DNA of 64,000 nt from Gemmatimonadaceae bacterium (GCA_036003045.1 DASYSS010000042.1:62001-126000), one strand, 5' to 3'. Counted from the first letter of the stretch, positions 16,471 through 25,154 are shown. Program-made: numbers and translations. The notes: a model not told the origin generated them from the sequence alone.

Positions 16471-17607
16471 ATGACCCGCACGCCCACGACTCCGAGCCCT
16501 GTTCCGACCCCCACCCCACGCGAGCGCCGCATCGCGCTCGTGCTCGGCGGCGGGGGGATGAAGGGATTCGCGCACATCGGCGTCATCCAGGCGCTCGAGG
16601 AGCGCGGCATCGTGCCGACGACGTACGCCGGCACGAGCATCGGCGCGATGATGGCCGCGGCTCGCGTCGCGGGCATGTCGGCGGCCGAGCTCGTGGACCG
16701 CGCCCAATCGCTGCGGCGGCGCGACCTGTTCCGAATCAATCATTTCGGAATGCTGATGGAGCGAATGCGGTCCCCGTCGATCTACCTCGAGGAGCCGCTC
16801 CGCGATCTGACACATGCCGTCGTGCCGGAGGGGACGTTCGCCAACCTCCCCGGCCGGCTGCTCGTGAACACCGTGGACATCGAGCGCGGCATGCAGGTGA
16901 TCTGGGGGCTCAAGGGCCTGCAGAACGTCTCCGTCCGCGACGCGGTGTATGCGTCGTGCGCGCTGCCCGGCTACTTCCCGCCGGGCCGCGTCGGCGACCG
17001 CCTCTGCGTGGACGGCGGCGTGGTGGACAACCTCCCGGTGCTGATCGCGGCGGCCGACGCCGATCTCGTCATCGCGGTGGACGTCGGCAGCAGCGACTTG
17101 CGGCCCATCCAGAACGCTCTGTCGCTCGGCTTCGCGAACATCTATTTGCGCGCCGCGGCGACGATGATGCACGCGCTTCAACAATACCCACTGACGCATT
17201 GGAGCGGCCCGCCGATGGTCCTCGTGCGCCCGCGCGTCGGCGAAGACTGGCTCAGCTTCGCGAACATCGCCGCCACGATCGACGAAGGACACCGCGCCGC
17301 GCTCAAGGCCCTGGAAGACATCGACGCGTTCTACGACCAGCCCGGCGGCGTCTATCCGCGGCGGCTGTTCGAGATCGAAGTGAACCGCGACGGGTGCATC
17401 GGGTGCGGCCTGTGCGTCGCGCTCGCGCCCAGCGCGATGGCGCTCGACGGCGAAGGCAAGGCGTACGCCCTGGCACACACGGCCAATTGGTCGCCGGCCG
17501 ACGGCGAGTTCGTGCGCTTCTGCCCCACCAACGCCATCATCGCGCGAAAGATCGAGCGAATTCTGCCGCCTAAGGCTGAGCCGGAGGGCGAGCGGGGAGC
17601 CGCTTGA
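16471..17607 (+). CDS. Patatin-like phospholipase fused to a single-cluster ferredoxin domain
   Basis: The 378-residue protein begins with a Pro/Thr-rich leader. A patatin lipase domain follows with the oxyanion GGGGMKG (26-32), the nucleophile elbow GTSIG (Ser56) and the catalytic dyad Asp181 in DGG. It should hydrolyse acyl esters of lipids. Residues 300-365 form a ferredoxin-like module with CxxCxxC at Cys309, 312 and 315 and a fourth Cys351 followed by Pro, the layout of single [4Fe-4S] ferredoxins. Both parts are in one uninterrupted frame. The last 38 bp overlap the convergent RES gene. The fusion suggests redox-linked lipid hydrolysis or Fe-S sensing, but this is inference. Confidence 0.88.
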   Translation: MTRTPTTPSPVPTPTPRERRIALVLGGGGMKGFAHIGVIQALEERGIVPTTYAGTSIGAMMAAARVAGMSAAELVDRAQSLRRRDLFRINHFGMLMERMRSPSIYLEEPLRDLTHAVVPEGTFANLPGRLLVNTVDIERGMQVIWGLKGLQNVSVRDAVYASCALPGYFPPGRVGDRLCVDGGVVDNLPVLIAAADADLVIAVDVGSSDLRPIQNALSLGFANIYLRAAATMMHALQQYPLTHWSGPPMVLVRPRVGEDWLSFANIAATIDEGHRAALKALEDIDAFYDQPGGVYPRRLFEIEVNRDGCIGCGLCVALAPSAMALDGEGKAYALAHTANWSPADGEFVRFCPTNAIIARKIERILPPKAEPEGERGAA

Positions 17608-18331
17608 TCTCGAAAACGGACGCGATCGACGCGCCGTCCCACACATAGCGCAGGTGCTTCCGCTCGCGGCAGTGTGAGAGCACCCGCGGGCGAAATGCTC
17701 CGACGCACCGTCCGCCCTCGAGTCGCACCGAGTCGTAGACGACGCCGTTCGACCCACCCGCCCGCAGCACGCCGCCGAGCAACTGTGAGGCGGAGTAGTC
17801 GGTGAGGCGGTAAACGTCGGGCAGGATCGCCCGCATGCCACGCAGGTCGTGCAGCGGCGCCCTCACGCCCACGCTCAGCACACGCATGTCGAGCTCGCAC
17901 GGCGCTTCGCGCGTCGCCAACATGAACCGTTCACGGTGATACCGCGTCTCGGCGATCGCCACCGCCTCGCGCTGAGCCGCGTAGAAGACGCCGAACGTGC
18001 CGTCGCTGAACCGGCTGCCGTCGGGCGAGAGATGCGTGAACGCCGCCATGATGTAGGTCGCACCCGGGCCGACGACGCGTTCGCTCGCGTTCAACCCCGC
18101 CGCCGGACCGGCGGAGGGGCGCAGGCGCGGATTGAATGCGTCCTCGATCGCGTGCACGGCGTCACGATCCGCCGGCGCAGCAACCCGTTTGAACAGGTCG
18201 GCCGGCGGGAAGACGCTCGGGATGATCCGAACGGCGCTCTTCCAGTGAATTCGCCGAACCGGAATCGGACGGTCGGCCGACGGCGCGAGCGGCACGACCT
18301 TCGTGTCGCGGCGCGCCGGCCGCTCAGACAA
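17570..18331 (-). CDS. RES-domain toxin (NAD+ phosphorylase family)
   Basis: The product has about 253 residues. The RES family phrases are present: RFSDGTFGVFYAAQREAVAIAET (catalytic Arg, Tyr and Glu region), YHRERF, the Ser-containing YSASQLLGGVLR, and GGRCVGAFRP near the end. RES toxins degrade NAD+ and stop growth when not bound by their antitoxin. The Xre/MbcA/ParS-type antitoxin gene lies directly upstream. I chose the TTG at 18331, which overlaps the antitoxin stop by 8 bp; a GTG at 18295 is possible. The 3' end overlaps the convergent patatin gene. Confidence 0.85.
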   Translation of the reverse strand: MSERPARRDTKVVPLAPSADRPIPVRRIHWKSAVRIIPSVFPPADLFKRVAAPADRDAVHAIEDAFNPRLRPSAGPAAGLNASERVVGPGATYIMAAFTHLSPDGSRFSDGTFGVFYAAQREAVAIAETRYHRERFMLATREAPCELDMRVLSVGVRAPLHDLRGMRAILPDVYRLTDYSASQLLGGVLRAGGSNGVVYDSVRLEGGRCVGAFRPRVLSHCRERKHLRYVWDGASIASVFEIKRLPARPPAQP

Positions 18332-18734
18332 AGTCGCCGCCCCGCTCTGCGTCGAGATACGCACGCACGAGAAAGAGCCCGGCCACGCCACGGGTCATGA
18401 GCTCGAGCGCCGGCCGTCCCCCGAAGAGCGGCGCGTCGTTCGGCCGATGAATCCAGGTCGCCGCCGCGGCGTGGGGCAACAGAATCTGAAGACTCTTGTA
18501 GATCCCGAAGACGTGCGAGAGCCGCTCGAGCGTATCGGGTGGCAAGGAAGCCGGCGACGCCTTCTTCCAGCGAAAGAACGTCGTCCGCGACGGCAACCCG
18601 AGCAGCGCCATCTGCTGCGCGGTGTCGAGATCCCACTCGGCGGCGATGCGAAAAAAGGTCGCCAGACCGGCCCGCGACACGCGCGCAGGGCTGGGCGAGC
18701 TCGATGCGGTCGGGTATGGGGCGCGCAAGGCCAT
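18324..18734 (-). CDS. Xre/MbcA/ParS-type antitoxin of the RES pair
   Basis: The 136-residue protein has a helix-turn-helix-like N-terminal half (AQQMALLGLPSRTTFFRWKK) and a C-terminal toxin-binding domain (WIHRPNDAPLFGGRPALELM ... VRAYLDAERGG) typical of antitoxins paired with RES toxins. It neutralises the toxin and normally represses its own promoter. The ATG at 18734 is preferred because the promoter and two direct repeats lie immediately upstream. The longer open frame upstream is a shadow of the M20 gene. Antitoxin first, toxin second with an 8-bp overlap, is the usual order for this family. Confidence 0.86.
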   Translation of the reverse strand: MALRAPYPTASSSPSPARVSRAGLATFFRIAAEWDLDTAQQMALLGLPSRTTFFRWKKASPASLPPDTLERLSHVFGIYKSLQILLPHAAAATWIHRPNDAPLFGGRPALELMTRGVAGLFLVRAYLDAERGGDFV

Positions 18735-18736
18735 CC

Positions 18737-18790
18737 TAGTACCAAAAGGCGTTACAAGCAGAATATAGTACCAAACGGTATTAGGGCCAA
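18737..18790 (-). promoter_or_regulatory. Promoter and direct-repeat operators of the RES-Xre operon
   Basis: On the minus strand TTGGCC (18785-18790) and TATATT (18762-18767) are exactly 17 bp apart. Two direct repeats, TAGTACCAAAnGG-type, lie at 18766-18784 (filling the -35/-10 spacer) and 18737-18755 (between the expected start site and the ATG), 29 bp apart. The second copy also contains the small palindrome TACC-AAAC-GGTA. This arrangement fits autorepression by the antitoxin. Confidence 0.6.
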
Positions 18791-18831
18791 GTCGGCCGGC
18801 CGGGGCGGACCCCTCCGCGCCCCTCGCCGGA

Positions 18832-19860
18832 TCAGACCGACGCCTCGAGCGACGCGATCGCGATCCGCTCGTACGCCCCCACCGCCGCCTCGAGCTCGTC
18901 GAGCGACACGCACTCGTCGTCGCGGTGAGCGACGTGGATTGAGCCCGGACCAAACAAGTACGGCGTTCCCCAATTCGTCAGCGCCGGAATGTCGGTGGCG
19001 AACGCCGCCACCGACGTCGGAAAGCCATCCACCACCCCGAGCCGGATCGGCGGAACGACAGGCCCCCACTCGAGGTCGGCTCGGCCTCCGGCCCACTGCT
19101 CGATGATCGACTTCACGTCTTCGGGCGGCGTGACGAGCCGAATCATGAGTCTGGCCTCGGCGGCCGGCGCCACGACGTTGTCCGCGACGCCGCCGCTCAG
19201 AACACCGATGTTCACCGTGGTCGGGCCGAACAGCTCGTCCGTCGGGAACTCGATGGCGTCGACCTCGGCCAACAACCGAACGAGGTCACGTGTGGCAGAG
19301 TGACCGAGGTGCGGATACGCGGAGTGCGCGGCGTGCCCGCGCGTTCGAACCGTGACGCGAATCGCGCCCTTGGTTCCGACGGCGAGCGTGCTTTCGGTCG
19401 GCTCACCGTTGACGAGTACGCGGTTGGTTGGCGGCACCAGACCGGACACGATCGCCTGATTGGCGGCGTGCGCGCCGTCGTGCGTCACCTCTTCGCCCAC
19501 GACGAACAGCAGCGCCACCGGAACGCCGGTCTCACGCAGTCGTTCGGCGGCGCAAATCATCGATGAGGCAATCCCTTTTGCGTCGCACGCGCCCCGGCCG
19601 TACAGCTTTCCGCCCTGCCGGCGCGGCGGGATGTACGGCGGCACCGTGTCGAGATGCGTGGTCAGTGTGACGAGCGGGCTCTCGACCTCGGTCGCGAAGA
19701 CGTCGTACCGACCGGGCGAGACCGGAATGCGCCGGGTCCGCCATCCACCATCGGCGAGGTACTTGTCGAGCCAAGACACGACCTCGGCTTCACAGCCGCT
19801 GGTCGAGTCGATTGACATGAGGCTCGTTGTCAACTGAATTGGATCACTTCGCGTAGTCAT
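18832..19860 (-). CDS. M20 family metallopeptidase/deacylase
   Basis: This 342-residue cytoplasmic enzyme has the two-zinc site of the ArgE/DapE/CPG2 family: HLDTVPP, YGRGACDAKG, GEEVTHDGA and NGEPTESTLAVGTKG, with the last ligand His in FGPGSIHVAHRDDE. A lid or dimerisation domain sits between about residues 160 and 260. It hydrolyses an amide or peptide bond, but the natural substrate is not evident. Related deacylases in lysine and arginine metabolism look alike at this level. The ATG at 19860 is chosen; the much longer open frame is antisense to the S9 peptidase. It is divergent from that gene with only 51 bp between them. Confidence 0.88.
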   Translation of the reverse strand: MTTRSDPIQLTTSLMSIDSTSGCEAEVVSWLDKYLADGGWRTRRIPVSPGRYDVFATEVESPLVTLTTHLDTVPPYIPPRRQGGKLYGRGACDAKGIASSMICAAERLRETGVPVALLFVVGEEVTHDGAHAANQAIVSGLVPPTNRVLVNGEPTESTLAVGTKGAIRVTVRTRGHAAHSAYPHLGHSATRDLVRLLAEVDAIEFPTDELFGPTTVNIGVLSGGVADNVVAPAAEARLMIRLVTPPEDVKSIIEQWAGGRADLEWGPVVPPIRLGVVDGFPTSVAAFATDIPALTNWGTPYLFGPGSIHVAHRDDECVSLDELEAAVGAYERIAIASLEASV

Positions 19861-19911
19861 CTCGGCAAGATCGAACGGCCTTCCCGCACGCGCAACGCTC
19901 AGGAGAACAGC

Positions 19912-22900
19912 ATGCGCCCCCGCCCCCGCCCCCGCCCCCGCCCCAACCCACACGCTGCCCCGCGGCCTATACCCATTCTTTTTCCCGTGCGTTTCCATTC
20001 CCGCATCGCGCTGCGATTGGGATGGAGCGCGGCCTTGCTGGCGCTCGCGTCGCCCATCGCGGCGCAACGCGCGCAGGCGACCGTGCAGCAGACCGGTGCA
20101 CCCGCAGCGGCGGCGCGAAACGACGACAAGCGTGCGATGACCGTCGCCGACTACGCCAAGTGGCGCTCGATTCGCGACGTCGCCGTCTCGGACGACGGAA
20201 ACTGGGCATCGTACGGGTATCAACAGCGCCGCGTCGACGACACCCTGTACCTCGAGAGTCTCTCGGCGCACGCTGAGTCGAAGATTGCCCGCGCGTCGCG
20301 ACCGCAATTCTCCGACGACTCGAGGTGGGTCGCGTATTTCGTGGCGCCGGCTGGGCGCGCCAACGCGTCCGAGACCGAGACGCCGGCGAACGGACCGTCG
20401 CGGCTGGAGCTCAGGAACCTCGCCACCGGCGCGGTCGAATCGTGGGACAACGTCGCGTCTTTCGCGTTCTCGAAAGGTTCGGTCGCGCTGATGGTTCGCA
20501 AAGCCCGTCCCGGCGCTCCGCCCGACGCCGCGGCCGCCGGCGGCCGTGGCGGAGCCGGCGCGGCCGGTGGCGGTCGTGGACGCGGCGGCGCTGTGCCCGC
20601 GCGCGTCGACGGCACGGATCTCATTCTGCACCACCTGCGAGACGGAGGCGATGAGCTGATCGGCGGCGTCTCGTCGGCCGAGTTCAACAAGCCGGGGACG
20701 ATGCTCGCGTACACCGTCTCCGGGACCGATCGCGACGGCAACGGCTTGTTCATCGTGTCGACGTCCAACTGGCAGCGTCGTTCGCTCGACAACTCGCGTG
20801 CCGACTACACGCGGCTCACCTGGGACGACTCAGGCACGTCGGTGGCGGCGCTCCGCGGCACCGATCGCCGCGGATTCACCGAAAAGGAGAACGCGGTCGT
20901 CGCGTTCGCGTCGCTCGAGAGCGCCGAGCCGGCGTCGTTCGTGCTGGATCGGAAGGCGCTTTCCGGCTTGGCCGACAACATGGTGATCAGCGAGAAGGGG
21001 ACGCTCCAGTGGAGTCCCGACCACTCGCGAATCTTCGTCGGCCTCAAGGAGCAGGAAGCCTCACCGCCTCGCCGCGATTCGACGGCGGCCGTGGAGCCGA
21101 TCGGCAACGTCGACGTCTGGCACTGGAAGGATCCGTACATCCAACCCGTGCAGATGGTGCGCGCGCAGCAGGACCGCAACCGGACCTTCACCGCGGCGGT
21201 GCTGCTCGCGCAGAAGAAAGTCGTTCCGCTTGCCGATGCGCGGATGGATCGCGTGCAGATCACGCGCGACGGCGCGTGGGCGATCGGACAGGACGACAAG
21301 GAGTATGTGGATGATTGGAAGCCGCAGCTTTCCGACTTCTATCGCGTGAACACGACGAGCGGCGAGCGCACCTCCGTGCTCAAGGGACAGGAGCGCTCAC
21401 TCGGGTTGTCGCCCGACGGGAAGTATTTCCTGTACTGGAAGGACAAGCAGATCTGGTCGTACGACATCGCCGCGAACAAGCACGTCGCGATCACGCAGTC
21501 GGCGCCGGTGAGCTTCGTCAACGCCGAAGAGGATCACGTCGGTGAGAAGCCGTCGTACGGCATCAGCGGTTTCACGAAAGACGGCAAGTCGGTGGTACTC
21601 GACCACAAGTACGATCTCTGGCTCGTCTCGCTCGACGGAAGCGGCGCGGCGCGCAACCTCACGAACGGCGTCGGGGCGAAGAGCGATGTTCGCTTCCGCT
21701 ACGTTCGCCTCGAGCCCGACGACAACGCGCCGGCGGCGGGTGGCGGCGGGTTCGGGGGGGGCGGCGGCGGGCGCGGCGGCGGCGGCGGCGGAACGATCGA
21801 TCTCTCGAAGCCGGTGCTCCTCTCCGCGTTCAACGAGGACGACAAGAAGGCGGGCTACTATCGCCTCGAGGGCGACCAGCTCACGAAGCTCGTGTACGAG
21901 GACCGCAGCTTCGGGCGGCCGGTCAAGGCGAAGAATGCCGACCGCGTTCTGTTCACGCGCGAGACGTTCGTCGAATTTCCCGACTACTGGGTGACGAACA
22001 GCAAGTTCGAAGACCCGAAGCGGCTCACCGACGCGAACCCCCAGCAGTCGGAATTCAAGTGGGGCCACCGCATCCTGATCGACTACAAGGACAAGGACGG
22101 CCACAAGCTGCAGGGCACGCTCGCGGTTCCTGACGACTACAAGCCGGGCCAGAAGCTGCCGATGCTCGTGTACTTCTACGAAAAACTGTCGGACCAGCAG
22201 AACCATTACGAGGTGCCGCGCTACGCGTCGGCGCCGCAGTACGCGGACTACGTGAGCAACGGATACCTCGTCCTGCTCCCGGACATTTATTTCCACACCG
22301 GGCGCTCGCACACCGACATGCTGAACTCGGTGGAGGCGGCGGTGAAGCGCGCCGAGGACCTCGGGTACGCCGATCCGAAGCGCGTCGGTCTCCACGGCGG
22401 CAGCTACAGCGGTCAGGGCGGCGCGTACATCTCGACGCAGTCGAAGATGTTCGCGGCAATCGCGATCCGCGCCGCGGCGGTGGACCTCGTCGCCGACTTC
22501 AACCAGCTGTGGAAGACGACGGGCACCAACCAGCACCGCTACGACACGTACGGCCAGGGACGTTTCGGCGCGAACCCGTACGACAATCTTTCGCTGTTCA
22601 TGGATCAGTCGGCGGTCTTCCACGCGCCGTCGATGAACACGCCGCTCCTGATCTTCCAGGGCACGAACGACGGCTCGACCGAATGGCTCCAAGGCGTCGA
22701 GTTCTACAACGCGCTTCGCTTCCTCAAGAAGCCGGTGATCTTCCTGTCGTACGAGGGCGAGGGCCACGGCTTCACCCGCTACGACAACCAGTACGACGTC
22801 GAAGTGCGGATGCACCAGTTCTACGACCACTACCTCAAGGGAACGCCGGAAGCCGAGTGGATCGCGAACGGCATTCCGTTCATCAAAAAGAAGGCGCCGA

Positions 22901-23037
22901 CCGGCGCGGCCGCGCAGCCGGTGCAGTTGATGGGTGGCGGCGCGGGAATCGGCACGCCGACGCCGGGCAGTGGTGGTGGCGGCGCCGGCGGTGGTGCCGG
23001 CGGCGGACAGCCTCCGGCGGGACCGCCGAACCCGTAA
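19912..23037 (+). CDS. Exported S9 family (prolyl oligopeptidase type) serine peptidase
   Basis: This is a 1041-residue exported peptidase. The n-region is a run of Arg-Pro dipeptides encoded by five CGCCCC repeats, followed by the hydrophobic core SAALLALASPIAAQ. A beta-propeller domain fills the first two thirds. The alpha/beta-hydrolase catalytic domain near the C-terminus has Ser831 in HGGSYSGQGG, an Asp in GTNDGS and a His in GEGHGF. Glycine/arginine-rich inserts occur near residues 205-225 and 605-625, with a Gly/Pro-rich tail. AGGAG lies 6 nt before the ATG at 19912, so this start is well supported; a GTG at 19987 would give a cleaner signal peptide. A strong terminator follows. Confidence 0.9.
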   Translation: MRPRPRPRPRPNPHAAPRPIPILFPVRFHSRIALRLGWSAALLALASPIAAQRAQATVQQTGAPAAAARNDDKRAMTVADYAKWRSIRDVAVSDDGNWASYGYQQRRVDDTLYLESLSAHAESKIARASRPQFSDDSRWVAYFVAPAGRANASETETPANGPSRLELRNLATGAVESWDNVASFAFSKGSVALMVRKARPGAPPDAAAAGGRGGAGAAGGGRGRGGAVPARVDGTDLILHHLRDGGDELIGGVSSAEFNKPGTMLAYTVSGTDRDGNGLFIVSTSNWQRRSLDNSRADYTRLTWDDSGTSVAALRGTDRRGFTEKENAVVAFASLESAEPASFVLDRKALSGLADNMVISEKGTLQWSPDHSRIFVGLKEQEASPPRRDSTAAVEPIGNVDVWHWKDPYIQPVQMVRAQQDRNRTFTAAVLLAQKKVVPLADARMDRVQITRDGAWAIGQDDKEYVDDWKPQLSDFYRVNTTSGERTSVLKGQERSLGLSPDGKYFLYWKDKQIWSYDIAANKHVAITQSAPVSFVNAEEDHVGEKPSYGISGFTKDGKSVVLDHKYDLWLVSLDGSGAARNLTNGVGAKSDVRFRYVRLEPDDNAPAAGGGGFGGGGGGRGGGGGGTIDLSKPVLLSAFNEDDKKAGYYRLEGDQLTKLVYEDRSFGRPVKAKNADRVLFTRETFVEFPDYWVTNSKFEDPKRLTDANPQQSEFKWGHRILIDYKDKDGHKLQGTLAVPDDYKPGQKLPMLVYFYEKLSDQQNHYEVPRYASAPQYADYVSNGYLVLLPDIYFHTGRSHTDMLNSVEAAVKRAEDLGYADPKRVGLHGGSYSGQGGAYISTQSKMFAAIAIRAAAVDLVADFNQLWKTTGTNQHRYDTYGQGRFGANPYDNLSLFMDQSAVFHAPSMNTPLLIFQGTNDGSTEWLQGVEFYNALRFLKKPVIFLSYEGEGHGFTRYDNQYDVEVRMHQFYDHYLKGTPEAEWIANGIPFIKKKAPTGAAAQPVQLMGGGAGIGTPTPGSGGGGAGGGAGGGQPPAGPPNP
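19915..19944 (+). repeat. Five tandem CGCCCC hexamers in a signal peptide
   Basis: Five perfect copies of CGCCCC lie just after the start codon of the S9 peptidase and encode an Arg-Pro repeat. Changes in copy number would keep the reading frame and alter only the length of the positively charged n-region. Confidence 0.9.
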
Positions 23038-23056
23038 CGTCCTCTCGCATCGTTCG

Positions 23057-23091
23057 AGGACGGGCGCCGAAAGGCGCCCGTCCTTTTTTTT
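23057..23091 (+). terminator. Rho-independent terminator after the S9 peptidase
   Basis: A perfect 12-bp stem, AGGACGGGCGCC with GGCGCCCGTCCT around a GAAA loop, is followed by a run of T residues. It begins 19 bases after the stop and isolates the efflux operon downstream from read-through. Confidence 0.93.
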
Positions 23092-23125
23092 CGCCTTGCG
23101 CCATTCGGCGCTCGCACATACGTTG

Positions 23126-23141
23126 TTAACCGTATGGTTAA
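23126..23141. promoter_or_regulatory. Palindromic operator over the start codon of the TetR gene
   Basis: TTAACC-GTAT-GGTTAA is a perfect inverted repeat that contains the ATG at 23134. Just upstream TTGCGC (23096-23101) and TACGTT (23119-23124) are 17 bp apart, which would start transcription only a few bases before the ATG, giving a nearly leaderless message. TetR repressors commonly bind such palindromes and control their own operon. The promoter match is moderate. Confidence 0.6.
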
Positions 23142-23826
23142 ACCATCCAGTCTAACCCGGCGGAAAACAAGAACCGCGCCGAAGCCGGCCGCGCCGCCGG
23201 TGCGCGACCGCGACACCGAACAGCGGATCCTCGACGCGGCCCACGCCGTCTTCGTCCGACGCGGCACTCACGGCGCGCGCATGCAGGAGATCGCCGAGGA
23301 GGCCGGCGTCAACAAAGCCCTCCTCCACTACTATTTCCGCAGCAAGGCGCGCCTGTCCGAGGCGATCTTCCGACGCGTCGCGTCCGGACTCTTCGGGCGC
23401 GTCGGCGCGATCCTCGGCGGCCCCACCGCGCTCGACGAGAAAGTGCGACAGGTGGTCGCGCTCTACCTCGACCAGCTCTCCGCCACGCCGTACGCGCCCG
23501 GCTACGTCATCAGCGAGATCAACCAGCACCCCGAGCGCGCCAAGCAACTTCTCGAGGCCATCGCCCAACTCCGCGCGCAGGCAATCGGCGAGCACTTTCT
23601 CGGCACGCTCGACCGACAGTTGAAGGAGGCCGCGCGCGCGGGGCGCATCCGGCCGATCTCGCTCGACCAGTTCCTGGCGAACCTCGCGTCGCTCTGCGTC
23701 TTTCCCTTCGTCGCCCGACCGATGCTCGCCACCGTCCTCCAGCTCGACGATCGCGGCTTCGAGCGGTTCATCCGCGAGCGCAAGGCGACGCTCCCCGACT
23801 TCATCCTCAACGCACTTCGACCATGA
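23134..23826 (+). CDS. TetR/AcrR family repressor of the efflux operon
   Basis: A 230-residue regulator. A basic leader of about 25 residues precedes the TetR helix-turn-helix (ILDAAHAVFVRRG through MQEIAEEAGVNKALLHYYFR, about 30-70). The rest is the helical ligand-binding and dimer domain, ending DFILNALRP. It is the first gene of a seven-gene unit with TolC, HlyD, two ATPases and two ABC-2 permeases, and its stop overlaps the tolC-like start (ATGA). The order resembles the E. coli cecR-ybhGFSR locus, where the TetR protein CecR is the local regulator. A palindrome over its own start codon suggests autoregulation; the inducer is unknown. Confidence 0.9.
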   Translation: MVKPSSLTRRKTRTAPKPAAPPVRDRDTEQRILDAAHAVFVRRGTHGARMQEIAEEAGVNKALLHYYFRSKARLSEAIFRRVASGLFGRVGAILGGPTALDEKVRQVVALYLDQLSATPYAPGYVISEINQHPERAKQLLEAIAQLRAQAIGEHFLGTLDRQLKEAARAGRIRPISLDQFLANLASLCVFPFVARPMLATVLQLDDRGFERFIRERKATLPDFILNALRP

Positions 23827-25154
23827 CGACTCTTCGTTCATCGGTCGCGCTTGCATCGCTGGCCACGCTGTCGCTCGTCGCGACCGGCCGCGCGCAGCAA
23901 TCCTCCTGGGCCGGCCCGCGCGACTCGGTCCGCCTGTCTGCGCTGCTGCAACAGGCGACGGCCACCGATCCACGCCAGCGGCAGTTTCAGCTCTCCGCGG
24001 CGGCGAGCGCCCTTCGCCTCGAGAATATCGACGCCGACAAGAAGCCCGCGCTCGAGCTGTCGGGACAAGCGCAGTACCAGTCGGCGGTCACGACGATTCC
24101 GGTGCGGATCCCGAACATCACGATCCCCGCGCCGCCGTACGACACGTACGACGCGCACTTGAACGCGCAGCAGCCGCTCGTCACACCGACCGTCGCGCCG
24201 CGCCGCGCCGCCGAGCGCGCGCAGTTGGCGGAGACGCAGGCCGAGCTGCGCGTGGCGCTGTTCAGCGTGCGACAGGACGTGAACGACGCGTTCTTCAGCG
24301 CGCTGTTGTCGCAGGAGCGCGGCGCGCAAACGACTCTCGCCATCGCGGACCTCGACGCCCGCCTGCGCGAGACGGCGATCCGCTTGCGAGACGGCGCTGC
24401 CCTTCCCGGAGACACCGCCGCCATCGCCGCGACGATCCTCCAGCGCCGTCAAGACCTCGCCCAGTCACGCGCCGATCGGACGGCCGCGCTCTCGCGGCTC
24501 GCCGAGCTCGTACACGCCCCGATCAGTGATTCCGTGACGCTGGCGCTGCCGGACCTGGCCGCCGCGGTCGCACGCGCTCAAGCGACACCGCCGGCTGACA
24601 CTCGCTCGCGGCCGGAGTTCGCGCAATTCGAGGCGACCCGCGCCCATCTCGCGGCACAGGAAGCGGTCGAATCCGCGCAGGATCGCCCGAAGATCTCGGC
24701 GTTCGGGCGCGTCGGGTATGGGCGTCCCGGCCTGAATCAGTTGGCCTCCGGTTTTCAGCCGTACGCACTCGGTGGGCTGCAGTTCGAGTGGAAGCCTTGG
24801 ACGTGGGGCACCACGACGCGCGAGCGACAGGTACTGGAACTTCAGCGCCAGATCACGACGACGAACGAGCGTGCGTTCGCGGACCAGATCGGTCGCAGCG
24901 TCCAGCCCTTTCTCGCCACGATGACTCGGCTCGATACCGCGATCGCGCTCGACGACCGCATCGTCGCGTTGCGCACAGAGATCGAGCGCGAAACCGCGGC
25001 AAAGCTGCGCGAGGGTGTCGTCACGACCTCCGAGTACGTGGATCGCAACGCCGATGTGCTCGCCGCGCGACTCGCGAGCGCGCAGCACCGCGTCGAGTTG
25101 GCGCAGGCGCGGGCCGGCTACCTGAACATGTTGGGCCTGGAGATTCCGCAATGA
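23823..25154 (+). CDS. TolC family outer-membrane efflux protein
   Basis: This is a 443-residue exported protein with a signal peptide (residues 1-22, ending GRAQQ) and two long helical outer-membrane-efflux repeats. Phrases such as LNAQQPLVTPTVAPRRAAERAQLAETQAELR and the second-half GGLQFEWKPWTWG mark the beta-barrel and coiled-coil borders of the family. It would form the outer-membrane exit duct for the ABC pump encoded downstream. The start overlaps the TetR stop and its own stop overlaps the next start, both as ATGA. A dedicated TolC gene is absent from the similar E. coli ybh cluster. Confidence 0.9.
   Translation: MTTLRSSVALASLATLSLVATGRAQQSSWAGPRDSVRLSALLQQATATDPRQRQFQLSAAASALRLENIDADKKPALELSGQAQYQSAVTTIPVRIPNITIPAPPYDTYDAHLNAQQPLVTPTVAPRRAAERAQLAETQAELRVALFSVRQDVNDAFFSALLSQERGAQTTLAIADLDARLRETAIRLRDGAALPGDTAAIAATILQRRQDLAQSRADRTAALSRLAELVHAPISDSVTLALPDLAAAVARAQATPPADTRSRPEFAQFEATRAHLAAQEAVESAQDRPKISAFGRVGYGRPGLNQLASGFQPYALGGLQFEWKPWTWGTTTRERQVLELQRQITTTNERAFADQIGRSVQPFLATMTRLDTAIALDDRIVALRTEIERETAAKLREGVVTTSEYVDRNADVLAARLASAQHRVELAQARAGYLNMLGLEIPQ

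Noticed and set aside
21397-22830. Long antisense frame within the S9 peptidase gene
   Set aside because: It is a composition-driven shadow with Val/Arg/Glu-rich sequence and no motif.
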